From Akkermansia muciniphila (GTDB taxonomy: Bacteria; Verrucomicrobiota; Verrucomicrobiia; Methylacidiphilales; CAMAQI01): a stretch of DNA of 42,231 bases. Below, in pieces: positions 1 to 8,216 of the stretch (its first letter is position 1; each line of letters opens with the position of its first letter). The stretch covers positions 1-42,231 of the forward strand of contig CAMCYL010000015.1 of assembly GCA_945883905.1 (NCBI GenBank). The letters run 5' to 3'. The notes under the pieces were generated by a model. It was not told the origin of the DNA, ran no database searches, and saw only the letters and a list, made by a program, of their open reading frames with translations. The translations under genes and the position numbers were made by a program.

Positions 1-144
1 GATAAAAACATGTACTACACATATAAATCAAAATTACATATATATGTAAAGAAAAATAAATACATTTTACTTACTACATTTTTAATGCCAAAAATACGAT
101 TCTCATAGGTAATATCCAAAAAATACAGGAATTTTTTCAGGAAG

Positions 145-1167
145 TTAGGTTAACCCTTGAATGATAATTTCGACGCGACGGTTTTTAGCCTGCTCGGTAA
201 TGGAACCTTTAGGGTTCACAATGGGACGATTTTTTCCGTAGCCTTTGGATTGGAGTTGGTATTGGGGTTCTAAATTTTTGCGGAGCCACTCCTCAACACT
301 CATAGCACGAGCCTCTGAAAGTTTTTGATTATAATCGATTGCTCCAAAAGTATCGGTATGTCCTTCGACGGTAATTTGTGCGACCGGAAATTTACGAATC
401 AAGGGGAGAGCCTGCTCTAAAAGCATTGAGGCATTTGGCTTTAAGGTTGAGAGATCAAAATCAAATAGAATCTCGCTTTGAAATCGAAGGAGGACCGGTT
501 GCGGTAGTTTCATTCGAGCGGTGAGATCAAGGTTATTAAACTTGGCGCTGAGAGATTCAAAACTGGGAGCTTGTGAGGTGGGAAGATCGATCGGTTGAGG
601 GGGAGTGGCGTTTGAGGCAGCTCCTGAGATCCCTCCAATGGCAGGAGTCGTTCCAAGGCCTTGGGCCTCACTGGTTAGGTTCTGAGTCGAAAGGAGGGGG
701 GCTCCGATACTGGGGGGGCCGACTTGGAATTTTTCTATTTCAGCTTTGATCTCGGCGTTATCGCTTGGTTTAAAGGGGGTACTGAGGGCGGCCGCACTCG
801 GCGAAAATTGAACGCTTTGGGCTAGATCTACTTGAGGGAGGGAGGGGAGTGAAATCGCCGGTGCCTGTTTTTCAATTGTTCTTTCAAGGGTCTCTTTGAA
901 TAATGGAAGTTGCGGAGGGGGTTCTAATGTTTGAGGGGCTTGAACAGAGAGGGCAGGCGATGAGGCGATTTGTTGTAAACTTTTATTGGGGAGTTCAATT
1001 CGTTTAAGTTCAATCGGAATTTTATGGCTCGGGATTGCCATTTGTTGAAAGGAGGTACTCCAAAACCAAAAGGCCAAAAAAAGATGGAAAAAAAAGGAGA
1101 GGATCAGAGAGAGGGTGATCCATAGAAAAGATTGCTGGTCTGGAGTCGATTGGAGAGAACGGTTCAT
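145..1167 (-). CDS. OmpA-family protein with TolA/TonB-like N-terminal membrane anchor
   Basis: Likely an envelope protein spanning the periplasm from the inner membrane to peptidoglycan. Numbered from the preferred start (340 aa), residues 14-36 form one hydrophobic segment containing a His (LSFFFHLFLAF), resembling the N-terminal anchor of TonB and TolA. Residues about 40-220 are rich in Pro, Ser, Gln and Ala, as in a spacer. Residues about 225-337 are an OmpA C-terminal peptidoglycan-binding domain, with TVEGHTDTFG, the SEARA helix and a final NRRVEIII strand. The start at 1167 is chosen because its ATG overlaps the trpD stop as ATGA and has GGAG six bases upstream; an in-frame ATG at 1188 would add 7 residues. 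It is the last gene of the minus-strand block. The anchor-plus-OmpA reading is inference; the OmpA domain is clear. Confidence 0.82.
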   Translation of the reverse strand: MNRSLQSTPDQQSFLWITLSLILSFFFHLFLAFWFWSTSFQQMAIPSHKIPIELKRIELPNKSLQQIASSPALSVQAPQTLEPPPQLPLFKETLERTIEKQAPAISLPSLPQVDLAQSVQFSPSAAALSTPFKPSDNAEIKAEIEKFQVGPPSIGAPLLSTQNLTSEAQGLGTTPAIGGISGAASNATPPQPIDLPTSQAPSFESLSAKFNNLDLTARMKLPQPVLLRFQSEILFDFDLSTLKPNASMLLEQALPLIRKFPVAQITVEGHTDTFGAIDYNQKLSEARAMSVEEWLRKNLEPQYQLQSKGYGKNRPIVNPKGSITEQAKNRRVEIIIQGLT

Positions 1168-2216
1168 TGAGGTCTCCATTGTTGCCACTGTTGAAGTTTT
1201 AGCAGGGCTTTTCCTGAATCGATCGATTCCTCAACGATTTGTTGTGCCTCTGAAAAGAGAGCGGCTCCCTGTGCCGTGAGAAGGGCAACGATGGCATTAA
1301 TTACAATGAGATCTCTTGCACGTCCTCGATTTCTTCCATTGAGCACATCGTAAATCATTGTCGCACTTTCCGCTGCGGTTGTAACCAGAAGAGATTCGAG
1401 TGGTTCTGTCGAATGATTAAAGGGGAGATGGAGTGGGGAAAGGATCTCTCTTAACTCAGTCGGGGAGGTGGCAAATTTCTGAATCCCCCAAGGACTTACC
1501 TCTCCGATGAGCCGTTCTTCGGAGTCTCGTCCTAAGACGATTGTATAGTCGGTTTTTCGAGAATTGAAAACGGATTGAAAAAGCGGGAGATGAAGTGGTT
1601 CAAAGAGTCCCAAAAGCTGCGCCTTGGGGCGAGCTGGATTGAGGAGAGGTCCTAAAAGATTGAAGACCGTCCTCTTTCCCTCCTCCCCCAGTTCTTTCCG
1701 AAGGGGGGCAATGAGCTTAAAATGAGGATGAAAGGCTGGGGCTAAAAGAAAAACAGCTCCATTTGCCTGAAGTGATTCATAGGCCTGTTGGGGGGTGAGT
1801 TGAATTGAAATTCCTAAATTTTCAATGACATCGGCACTTCCTGATTTCTTGGTGACGCCTCGGTTTCCGTGTTTAACGACAGGAATTCCTAACGAGGCGA
1901 GAATCGGAACAATCGCTGTGGAGACATTAAAGAGATTTAAATTACCCCCTCCTGTCCCACAACAGTCAAAAAGAGGGCGGTCTTGATAGTGTTGAGTAAT
2001 CGGGAAGGGATTAGACTTTTGAAGCAGAATCTCAGCAAAGAGATCAATCTCGTGAGCGGTCTCTCCTTTTTGCGTAAAGGATTCTAAAAAATTCTTTTTA
2101 TCAAGATGAGGAAGTGAGGGATCAAAAAGGGCGTGGACAATTAAGGGAATGAGGGAGTCGGGTAAGGACTTATGATTCTGGCAAAGATCAGCCCCTTCTC
2201 TCAAGCAGGATTGCAT
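1164..2216 (-). CDS. trpD: Anthranilate phosphoribosyltransferase
   Basis: Transfers phosphoribose from PRPP to anthranilate in tryptophan synthesis, in the cytoplasm. The 350-residue length fits the family. Residues 87-91 are the GTGGG PRPP-binding loop, followed by NLNLFNVST. Further on come KHGNRGVTKKSGSADVIE and FNLLGPLLNPARP, both hallmark TrpD blocks. No other trp gene is in the window, so trpD is detached from a trp operon and sits after two pilT genes. The stop overlaps the next gene by ATGA, suggesting translational coupling. The start lies 8 bases after the pilT stop and shows no clear Shine-Dalgarno sequence. Confidence 0.96.
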   Translation of the reverse strand: MQSCLREGADLCQNHKSLPDSLIPLIVHALFDPSLPHLDKKNFLESFTQKGETAHEIDLFAEILLQKSNPFPITQHYQDRPLFDCCGTGGGNLNLFNVSTAIVPILASLGIPVVKHGNRGVTKKSGSADVIENLGISIQLTPQQAYESLQANGAVFLLAPAFHPHFKLIAPLRKELGEEGKRTVFNLLGPLLNPARPKAQLLGLFEPLHLPLFQSVFNSRKTDYTIVLGRDSEERLIGEVSPWGIQKFATSPTELREILSPLHLPFNHSTEPLESLLVTTAAESATMIYDVLNGRNRGRARDLIVINAIVALLTAQGAALFSEAQQIVEESIDSGKALLKLQQWQQWRPQ

Positions 2217-2224
2217 ATCAAAGA

Positions 2225-3286
2225 TTAGTCCGGTTTTTCGTACTGAGCAAATCGTGATTTTTCAATCGATTTCATATAAGCCTCATGACCAGAAATCATA
2301 TTGCGATCTAGAAACTCTTGAATCGCATCATCCATCAGCTGCATTCCTTCAGCCTTTCCGGTTTTAAGGACATCTTGAAGTTTCGTTGTCCCTCCTTCAC
2401 GGATGATCGCTGCAATTGCTGGGTTTGAGATGAGGATTTCGTTTACCGCCACTCGTCCGGGTTGATCGGAGCGTTTGAGGAGAAGTTGAGCGACGACCCC
2501 TCGAAGAGAGTTGGCAAGCATCGTTCGAATTTGAGATTGTTGATCGCTCGGAAAGGCATCAATAATCCGGTCAACCGTCTTTCGTGCATTATTTGTATGG
2601 AGAGTTCCAAAGACAAGAAGTCCGGTTTCTGCCGCAGTGAGGGCGAGTGAGATCGTCTCTAAATCCCGCATTTCGCCGACAAGGACGACATCGGCATCTT
2701 CACGAAGAGCGGCCTTGAGACCATGGGAAAAGGTCGGGGTTTCATGAGGAACTTCTCGTTGAGTGATAATACTTTTTTTGTTCGGATGAACAAATTCAAT
2801 CGGTTCTTCAATCGTGATGATATGCTTCTGATAGGTCGAATTGATGTAATCGACGATTGCAGCAAGCGTTGTTGATTTTCCAGACCCTGTAGGACCGGTT
2901 ACCAAAACAAGACCGGATTTAATATCGCCAAAGCTTTGGATCACGGAAGGAACACCCAATTCCGTTAATGTTTTAATTTTGGTGGGGATGATCCGGAAAA
3001 CGGCTCCGAGTCCATGAATCTGTTTATAAAAATTACAACGAAAGCGCGATTCTTCGTTCATTTCATAGGCAAAATCAAGATCTCCGCTTTCGAGAAAGGC
3101 CTTCCAACTTTTTGGAGGAGGCAGGGGTTGGAGCAGTTCAATCATTTCTTGATTGCTTAACAGCTCAGTTCGCAGAGGACGAACCTCTCCATGCTTTCGG
3201 ATTTTAGGGGGTTGAGATTCCATGAGATGGAGATCAGATCCTCCTTCATGAATGAGTTGCTCGAAAAATGTGTCGATTTTATTCAT
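2225..3286 (-). CDS. pilT: PilT-type twitching motility ATPase
   Basis: Hexameric ATPase that powers retraction of type IV pili at the inner-membrane base. The protein is 353 aa, the usual PilT length. The N-terminal PAS-like part carries GGSDLHL; the Walker A box is GPTGSGKSTT near residue 130. The Asp box is TIEEPIEFVH, Walker B is ADVVLVGEMRD and the His box is GTLHTNNA. The end (ISGHEAYMKSIEKSRF) matches PilT C-termini. It lies 6 bases after a second, longer PilT-like gene, a tandem arrangement resembling pilT/pilU. No pilin or assembly genes are in the window. Confidence 0.95.
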   Translation of the reverse strand: MNKIDTFFEQLIHEGGSDLHLMESQPPKIRKHGEVRPLRTELLSNQEMIELLQPLPPPKSWKAFLESGDLDFAYEMNEESRFRCNFYKQIHGLGAVFRIIPTKIKTLTELGVPSVIQSFGDIKSGLVLVTGPTGSGKSTTLAAIVDYINSTYQKHIITIEEPIEFVHPNKKSIITQREVPHETPTFSHGLKAALREDADVVLVGEMRDLETISLALTAAETGLLVFGTLHTNNARKTVDRIIDAFPSDQQSQIRTMLANSLRGVVAQLLLKRSDQPGRVAVNEILISNPAIAAIIREGGTTKLQDVLKTGKAEGMQLMDDAIQEFLDRNMISGHEAYMKSIEKSRFAQYEKPD

Positions 3287-3292
3287 GAAAAA

Positions 3293-4603
3293 TTAAAGCA
3301 TAAATGTTTTTTGATTTTCGCAACGAACCATTGCTTCATTAATCGTGATCTTACCTTGGTCGAGGAGATCCTTTAAAGAGTCATCCATGAGCCTCATTCC
3401 TTGTTTTCGTCCTGTCTGCATAATTCCAGGAAGCATGAAGGTTTTTGAATCGCGAATCACATTAGCGACCGCAGGATTATTAAACATCACCTCAAGAGCC
3501 AGTTCTCGTCCGTTGCCGTCGGTTCGAGGAACGAGCTGTTGACAGACAATTCCTCGGATCGATTCACTGACCATGGTTCGAATTTGAGCCTGTTGTTCAA
3601 TCGGAAAGACATCTAATAAACGATCTAAAGTACGAGCCGCAGTGCTGGTGTGAAGTGTTCCTAAGACTAAGTGACCTGTTTCAGAGGCGGTGATCGCTAA
3701 GGAGATCGTTTCAAGATCACGCATCTCTCCCACCATAATCACATCCGGATCTTCCCGTAAAGCGGCACGAAGAGAGGAGGCGAAGGAACGGGTGTGAGTT
3801 CCCACCTCGCGTTGCGAGATTTGACATTTTTTTGCTTCAAAAACGTATTCGATTGGATCTTCTAACGTAATAATATGATCCGAACGCTCGCGATTAATCT
3901 CTTCGACCATTGCGGCAAGGGTCGTCGATTTTCCGCTTCCGACCGATCCGGTGACCAAAACCAAACCGTTATGATATTGAGTTAAAATTTTGAGTTCTTC
4001 GGGGAGTCCCAATTCATCCATCGTTTTTATTTTAGGATTAATAATTCGAAAAACAATTTCCCATCCCCGTCGCTGTCGGACAACACTCGTACGGAATCGA
4101 GTCATTCCGGGGACACGATAAGAAAACTCAACAGATCCATTTTCATGGACTGACTTTAATTGTTCTTCATCTAAAAACCCATGGGCTAAAGCCTCGGTAT
4201 CGGAGGGGGAGAGAACGGGAAATTCCTCAATAAATTGTAATCCTCCGGAGTGTCTCATCGAGGGTCTTGAAAAGGGACTTAAATGAATGTCTGAGGCCCC
4301 TTTTTGAATTCCATATTCAAGGTATTGATTGACATGTAACGAAGGGCTGGTGTGGGGGGAGGAGGAAGTCGAAGTGGAACTGTTTTTTTGAGATTCTTTT
4401 TGAGATTGAATAGAGTCGAGGATGATTTTTCGGAACTGTTCACATTGGAGCGAGGACAAAATCTGTTGTTCTTCGAGATAATCGATTGCGGACGCTCCAG
4501 GGAGAGAATCGAGTGCGTAACGAGTTGATTTTTCTTGATCTTCGGTGATCCAACCTAATTGACGACTGGAGTTTAAAACGTAGTCGTTATATTCAGCAAA
4601 CAT
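3293..4603 (-). CDS. PilT/PilU-type ATPase with N-terminal extension
   Basis: A second type IV pilus motor ATPase, 436 aa. The first ~90 residues are an extra segment that ends in a Ser/Thr/Pro linker. The usual module follows from KGASDIHLSPF. Walker A is GSVGSGKSTT, where most PilT proteins have GPTGSGKST. The Asp box is TLEDPIEYVF, Walker B is PDVIMVGEMRD and the His box GTLHTSTA is intact. It is homologous to the downstream 353-aa PilT, so the pair probably arose by old duplication and may act as PilT/PilU-like partners. It lies 58 bases after yidC, so the promoter may be shared with that block. Confidence 0.9.
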   Translation of the reverse strand: MFAEYNDYVLNSSRQLGWITEDQEKSTRYALDSLPGASAIDYLEEQQILSSLQCEQFRKIILDSIQSQKESQKNSSTSTSSSPHTSPSLHVNQYLEYGIQKGASDIHLSPFSRPSMRHSGGLQFIEEFPVLSPSDTEALAHGFLDEEQLKSVHENGSVEFSYRVPGMTRFRTSVVRQRRGWEIVFRIINPKIKTMDELGLPEELKILTQYHNGLVLVTGSVGSGKSTTLAAMVEEINRERSDHIITLEDPIEYVFEAKKCQISQREVGTHTRSFASSLRAALREDPDVIMVGEMRDLETISLAITASETGHLVLGTLHTSTAARTLDRLLDVFPIEQQAQIRTMVSESIRGIVCQQLVPRTDGNGRELALEVMFNNPAVANVIRDSKTFMLPGIMQTGRKQGMRLMDDSLKDLLDQGKITINEAMVRCENQKTFML

Positions 4604-4661
4604 ACAAGCAAATAGCTACCTTATATTTTCGATTTGGCAAGCGAGAGAGCAAAAACTAGAT

Positions 4662-6410
4662 TTAAGAGGCAGGGAGATTTCCGAATCCGAAAGGAAGTTT
4701 TTTCTTCACTCGTTGGAGTTTTGGCGGCGGAGTCTTTAAGTTTTGATAGGTTTGGAACATGGAGAGAAGATTATTGACCGTCCAGTAGAGGGAGAGTGCG
4801 GCGGCAAAGTTGTAGAGCATATAAAGGAAGAGGACGGGCATCCATTGGAGCATCTTCATTTGAGGGTTATCCGTCGTTTGAGGTGTCATCTTCATGAGGA
4901 GAACGGAGGTTGCCGTCATGATTAATGGAAGTGGATTCACATCGATATGAAGTCCCATGCCCAGGTTGGTAATCGTGTAAATGGTATCTGGCTGAGCGAG
5001 ATCTTTAATCCAGAAAAAGGATTCATTACGAACTTCCACAGCACTTTGGAGCAATGTATAAAGTCCTAAGAAAATTGGAAATTGTACGAGCATCGGAAGA
5101 CATCCACCAACAGGATTAACCCCATAGTCGCGATAGAGCTTCATGATCTCCTCATTCATTTTTTGAGGATTTTTCTCATGCTTCTTCTTGAGTTCTTCCA
5201 TTTTTGGAGCCAAGGCCTGCATTTTCTTCATCGATTTATTAGCAGTACTTTGTAGTGGCCAAAAAATGAGTTTTAATAAAATGGTTAAAAGAACGATGAC
5301 CCATCCATAGTTGAGAACAAGGGGGTTACCGAAATAGGTGAGCGGACGATGAATATGATGCATAATCCAGAGTAATGGTTTAATCACCCAACCCCAGATA
5401 CTGAAATCCATAATATGATCTTGAAAGTCTGAGAGATTTTTAAGAATCGCATACTCTTTGGGCCCTGTATAAATTTCGTAGGTGCCTTTTGTCTCGCTTT
5501 GAGCGGGAATTGTTAACCCTTGGAAAGAGACCGTTGAATAAATACCGGAAGCTGCGATGCTTTTTTCATCTGTTTTTGGAAGGGGAAGTGGGTGACAAAT
5601 TAATTCAAGACTTTTGAATTCGGAAGGGATTTTAATAATCGATCCAAAAAACTGATTCGATGTCGCGGCCCAGTTGAGGTTGGGGGTCGGCTGTACGATT
5701 TGAGACTTTGCTTGGCTGAAGAAGCCGCCAGACATTTCCGCGAGGGCATGTGATTTATAGGAATCACTTTCTTTTGCTATCCATCCCGATTTTAAATAAG
5801 TCGGTTGATCATGAGTGTGAACGGGTTCACCGGATCCTATCGAAAGAATGAAGTTCGGGAGAACGATGGGTTGAGCGCTGGGGTTGCGGAAGGTTTCTTG
5901 AAGTTCAATTTGATACTGATTTTTGAGGGTGTAGAGACGAACGATGGAGAGTCCATTGGGAAGTAATGCTTTTGCGATGATTTGCTCTCCTTGTCTTTCA
6001 AGAGCATAAACTTCACTCCCTTCAGTCCAACCTTGACGGGCTAAAAACGGAAGGAGGGAGTGTTCATGAAGGATTAAATTTTCTGATTTTGTTTTCCCTA
6101 GATGTTTGAGGAGTTCAACTTGTTTTACTCCGCCACCGTTGGACGTGAAGGTGATCTTTACAAAATCATTTTGAAGAGTGACGGTTTGTTCCGGGGCGAG
6201 TGGAGAAATCGCTTTAAGATTCGACGTAACTCCTGGCGTCATGGAGTGAACCGTTCCCGGATCTTGCGAGGTCGTTGAGGAATTTGTTGCGCTATTCGTA
6301 GATAAAGGAGTGGGCAGTGGTCTTTTGGGGTAAACCGTGGAGGTGTACCACATCCATGCGGCAAATAAAATTGCACAAACAGTAACGCCAATCCAGCTAG
6401 TACGATCCAT
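4662..6410 (-). CDS. yidC: Membrane protein insertase YidC
   Basis: Inserts and folds inner-membrane proteins, alone or with SecYEG. The 582-aa length and the plan are those of Gram-negative YidC: an N-terminal membrane segment (residues about 8-25), a large periplasmic P1 domain (about 70-340), then five C-terminal membrane segments. Hallmarks are YGWVIVLLTILLKLIFWPLQ, the coiled cytoplasmic hairpin MKKMQALAPKMEELKKKH, and NPVGGCLPMLVQFPIFLGLY. The gene starts 9 bases after the rnpA stop in the classical order rpmH, rnpA, yidC. The small yidD gene often found between them is absent. Confidence 0.97.
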   Translation of the reverse strand: MDRTSWIGVTVCAILFAAWMWYTSTVYPKRPLPTPLSTNSATNSSTTSQDPGTVHSMTPGVTSNLKAISPLAPEQTVTLQNDFVKITFTSNGGGVKQVELLKHLGKTKSENLILHEHSLLPFLARQGWTEGSEVYALERQGEQIIAKALLPNGLSIVRLYTLKNQYQIELQETFRNPSAQPIVLPNFILSIGSGEPVHTHDQPTYLKSGWIAKESDSYKSHALAEMSGGFFSQAKSQIVQPTPNLNWAATSNQFFGSIIKIPSEFKSLELICHPLPLPKTDEKSIAASGIYSTVSFQGLTIPAQSETKGTYEIYTGPKEYAILKNLSDFQDHIMDFSIWGWVIKPLLWIMHHIHRPLTYFGNPLVLNYGWVIVLLTILLKLIFWPLQSTANKSMKKMQALAPKMEELKKKHEKNPQKMNEEIMKLYRDYGVNPVGGCLPMLVQFPIFLGLYTLLQSAVEVRNESFFWIKDLAQPDTIYTITNLGMGLHIDVNPLPLIMTATSVLLMKMTPQTTDNPQMKMLQWMPVLFLYMLYNFAAALSLYWTVNNLLSMFQTYQNLKTPPPKLQRVKKKLPFGFGNLPAS

Positions 6411-6419
6411 AAGAGTTCT

Positions 6420-6824
6420 TTATTGAGAGGTTGAGGTTTTTTGATTCACTGCTTTGTGAGCGAGTGTTTCCATTGCCGAATGAATCTTCTCGAACGAGGA
6501 TTGGGCGCAAGAAGGCTTTGCCAACCAAATCCAGAGTTGGGAGGGGTGCAATGATTGAAGGTCTTTTCGATAGACCTCTTTCATCTGTCTTCTGACTCGA
6601 TTCCGATCGTGGGCTTTTCCGATTTTTTTAGGGGTAAAAAAAGCGACTTTGCTAACTTCAGAGAAAGAGAGTGGTTTTGTTAGCTCAATCAGGGAGAGTA
6701 ACCGATGGTGGTGACGCCTCCCTTGATTAAACATGTGCTTCACCCACCCTCTGTGGGAAAGAATGAGAGCTCGTGGGAGGCTCTCGTCTGACTTATCCGA
6801 GGGTATGTTTGGCGAATTTGACAT
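6420..6824 (-). CDS. rnpA: Ribonuclease P protein component
   Basis: Basic subunit of RNase P, which removes 5' leaders from tRNA precursors. About 134 aa from the chosen start. The signature [21 protein letters not shown] is the RNR motif of the family (KxxxxAxxRNxxxRxxxE). The N-terminal ~20 residues (rich in Ser, Asp and Pro) precede the conserved [15 protein letters not shown] region and are not typical. The frame opens inside rpmH: ATG at 6824 overlaps the rpmH end by 32 bases and has AAGGG five bases upstream; an alternative GTG at 6830 lies too close to that site. Long rpmH/rnpA overlaps are known from Thermus. Confidence 0.92.
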   Translation of the reverse strand: MSNSPNIPSDKSDESLPRALILSHRGWVKHMFNQGRRHHHRLLSLIELTKPLSFSEVSKVAFFTPKKIGKAHDRNRVRRQMKEVYRKDLQSLHPSQLWIWLAKPSCAQSSFEKIHSAMETLAHKAVNQKTSTSQ

Positions 6825-6966
6825 CCGCACCCTTAGGTACGAGGCGTTTACGACCCTTTGCGCGTCGGCGTTTTAAAATAGCGCGACCATTTTTGGTTCT
6901 TGTTTTAGCTAAAAAGCCATACTGACGCACGCGGCGTTTCTTCGAAGGTTGATACGTTCTTTTCAT
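6793..6966 (-). CDS. rpmH: 50S ribosomal protein L34
   Basis: Small very basic protein of the large ribosomal subunit. Read from ATG at 6966, it begins [20 protein letters not shown], the near-universal L34 start, and continues through [20 protein letters not shown]. At 57 aa it is longer than the usual 44-46: after the normal end (VPKG) it adds [12 protein letters not shown]. The tail is encoded by the stretch that also encodes the start of rnpA in another frame. First gene of the rpmH-rnpA-yidC block apart from the small ORF just upstream. Confidence 0.95.
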   Translation of the reverse strand: MKRTYQPSKKRRVRQYGFLAKTRTKNGRAILKRRRAKGRKRLVPKGADVKFAKHTLG

Positions 6967-7034
6967 AAAATTTCTTTGGTCAAGTGCGGTACGCTAGCAG
7001 TCTCAGTGAGCGAGACAAGCGAAATTCTGCAGTT

Positions 7035-7133
7035 TTATTTCTTGGCAGCGGCCTTTTCTTCGAGCAAGCGAATCTCTTTAGCAGCTCGTTTTAAGCGGTT
7101 TTTACGGTTAGTTCGTCCTTTATAAGCACCCAT
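7035..7133 (-). CDS. Small basic protein, 32 aa, upstream of rpmH
   Basis: Unrecognised small ORF reading MGAYKGRTNRKNRLKRAAKE and then a Leu/Glu/Ala/Lys-rich helix ending AAAKK. It has a good Shine-Dalgarno sequence (AAGGAA, about five bases before the ATG at 7133). It sits 68 bases upstream of rpmH on the same strand. The composition is about one third Lys/Arg, like a small ribosomal or nucleic-acid-binding protein. The first half is strongly basic and the second half alternates Glu and Lys/Ala as in an amphipathic helix. I cannot assign a family; it does not match bTHX or L36. A ribosome-associated role is inference from charge and position. Confidence 0.62.
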   Translation of the reverse strand: MGAYKGRTNRKNRLKRAAKEIRLLEEKAAAKK

Positions 7134-7289
7134 ATATTTTCCTTTTGATAGTTAAGAGGGGTCACTCTCTCCAATTTTTTTGATCTGGCGAGGTTTTTTT
7201 GTTTTTTTTTGATTAAAAATTGGAGGAAATACAAAAAATGAGGTGATAATCCCCCTTGCGATTTAACTGTTTTTCCCTAAAGAAATGGC

Positions 7290-8159
7290 ATGCACCGATT
7301 CTTTTGGGTAATACTTTTTTCATGGATGGCCGTTAGTTGTTCGGAAGGGAAGAAGGAGGTTCTAGGGGAGGGATTCATTGCTCTTCTGACCGACTTTGGT
7401 ATACAGGATTGTTATGTAGGAGAGATAAAAGGGGTGATCCTCAGCTCATTTCCTGAGGCTAAATTAGTGGATTTAAGTCATCAGATCGAACCGTATGATG
7501 TGAGAAGGGGGGCGGTTGTACTCAGCGGAGTTTCGAGTTGTTTTCCTGCAAAAACGATATTTTTAGCGGCGATCGACTCCGGATTTGGAGTCAGTCGCGA
7601 TCCCATACTTTTGTTGAGTAAAGAGGGTAAATATTACGTCGGACCTAATAACGGATTGTTTACTTTAATTGCGGAGCGGGAGGGGATTGATCGGGTTTGG
7701 AGTCTAGATAAAATGAAGTTTTATCGCAATGGATTGCCTGCTTCAACATTTCAGGGAAGAGATATTTATGCCCCCATTGCTGCGGCCTTAGCCAAGGGAG
7801 AATCCCCCTCCTTGATGGGAACTCCGTTAAAAAAGATCGATATTCTTTCAATCACTCCCCAAAAAATTGTCGGGAATACTATTTCAGGAGAGGTTCTTTA
7901 TGTCGATCGTTACGGAAGCGTGATTACGAATATCACTCCTGCGTTTGCATCGAATCTTAAAATGGGGGCGCTTGTGAAGGTTCTTTTAGCAGGAAGCAGT
8001 TTCTCTGCTCCTTATGTAGAGACCTATAGCAAGGTGGCAACGGGTCGTGCCTTAATTTTAAGAAATAGCCAAGGTTTTATTGAAATCTCTCTTAATCAAG
8101 GCTCACTCTCTAAAATTTATAATATTAAAGCTGGAACTCAAATTTCACTCCAGCCATAA
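7290..8159 (+). CDS. SAM hydroxide adenosyltransferase (DUF62) family lipoprotein
   Basis: Member of the chlorinase/fluorinase/SAM-hydroxide adenosyltransferase fold, whose usual members hydrolyse S-adenosylmethionine to adenosine and methionine. 289 aa. A hydrophobic stretch ends in MAVSC17, a slightly atypical lipobox, so export and lipidation are likely; cytosolic relatives lack this. Family blocks are ALLTDFG (about 31-37), VDLSHQI, AAIDSGFG, VGPNNGLF and ASTFQGRDIYAP. In the family the catalytic triad is Asp/Arg/His (D68, R75, H127 in the archaeal PH0463). Here D96 and R103 keep the same spacing, but the His of TFHGRD is Gln155. Hydrolase activity is therefore doubtful; SAM or adenosine binding is possible. 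Confidence 0.85.
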   Translation: MHRFFWVILFSWMAVSCSEGKKEVLGEGFIALLTDFGIQDCYVGEIKGVILSSFPEAKLVDLSHQIEPYDVRRGAVVLSGVSSCFPAKTIFLAAIDSGFGVSRDPILLLSKEGKYYVGPNNGLFTLIAEREGIDRVWSLDKMKFYRNGLPASTFQGRDIYAPIAAALAKGESPSLMGTPLKKIDILSITPQKIVGNTISGEVLYVDRYGSVITNITPAFASNLKMGALVKVLLAGSSFSAPYVETYSKVATGRALILRNSQGFIEISLNQGSLSKIYNIKAGTQISLQP

Positions 8160-8195
8160 TTCTTCTGTTGGTTTGCTATTTGTTTAAAAAGGATC

Positions 8196-8216
8196 ATGAT
8201 GTTTAGAAATCTATGA
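8196..8216 (+). promoter_or_regulatory. Mini-ORF overlapping the AraC-type gene start
   Basis: ATGATG followed by four sense codons and TGA encodes MMFRNL. AAGGA lies just ahead at 8189-8193. Its stop overlaps the next gene's ATG as ATGA, and that gene has no Shine-Dalgarno sequence of its own. This arrangement would allow translational coupling. The function is inferred from layout only. Confidence 0.35.

Noticed and set aside
1-144. AT-rich left edge with ACATATATATGT palindrome
   Set aside because: No gene or clear signal; the palindrome is short and expected in such sequence.
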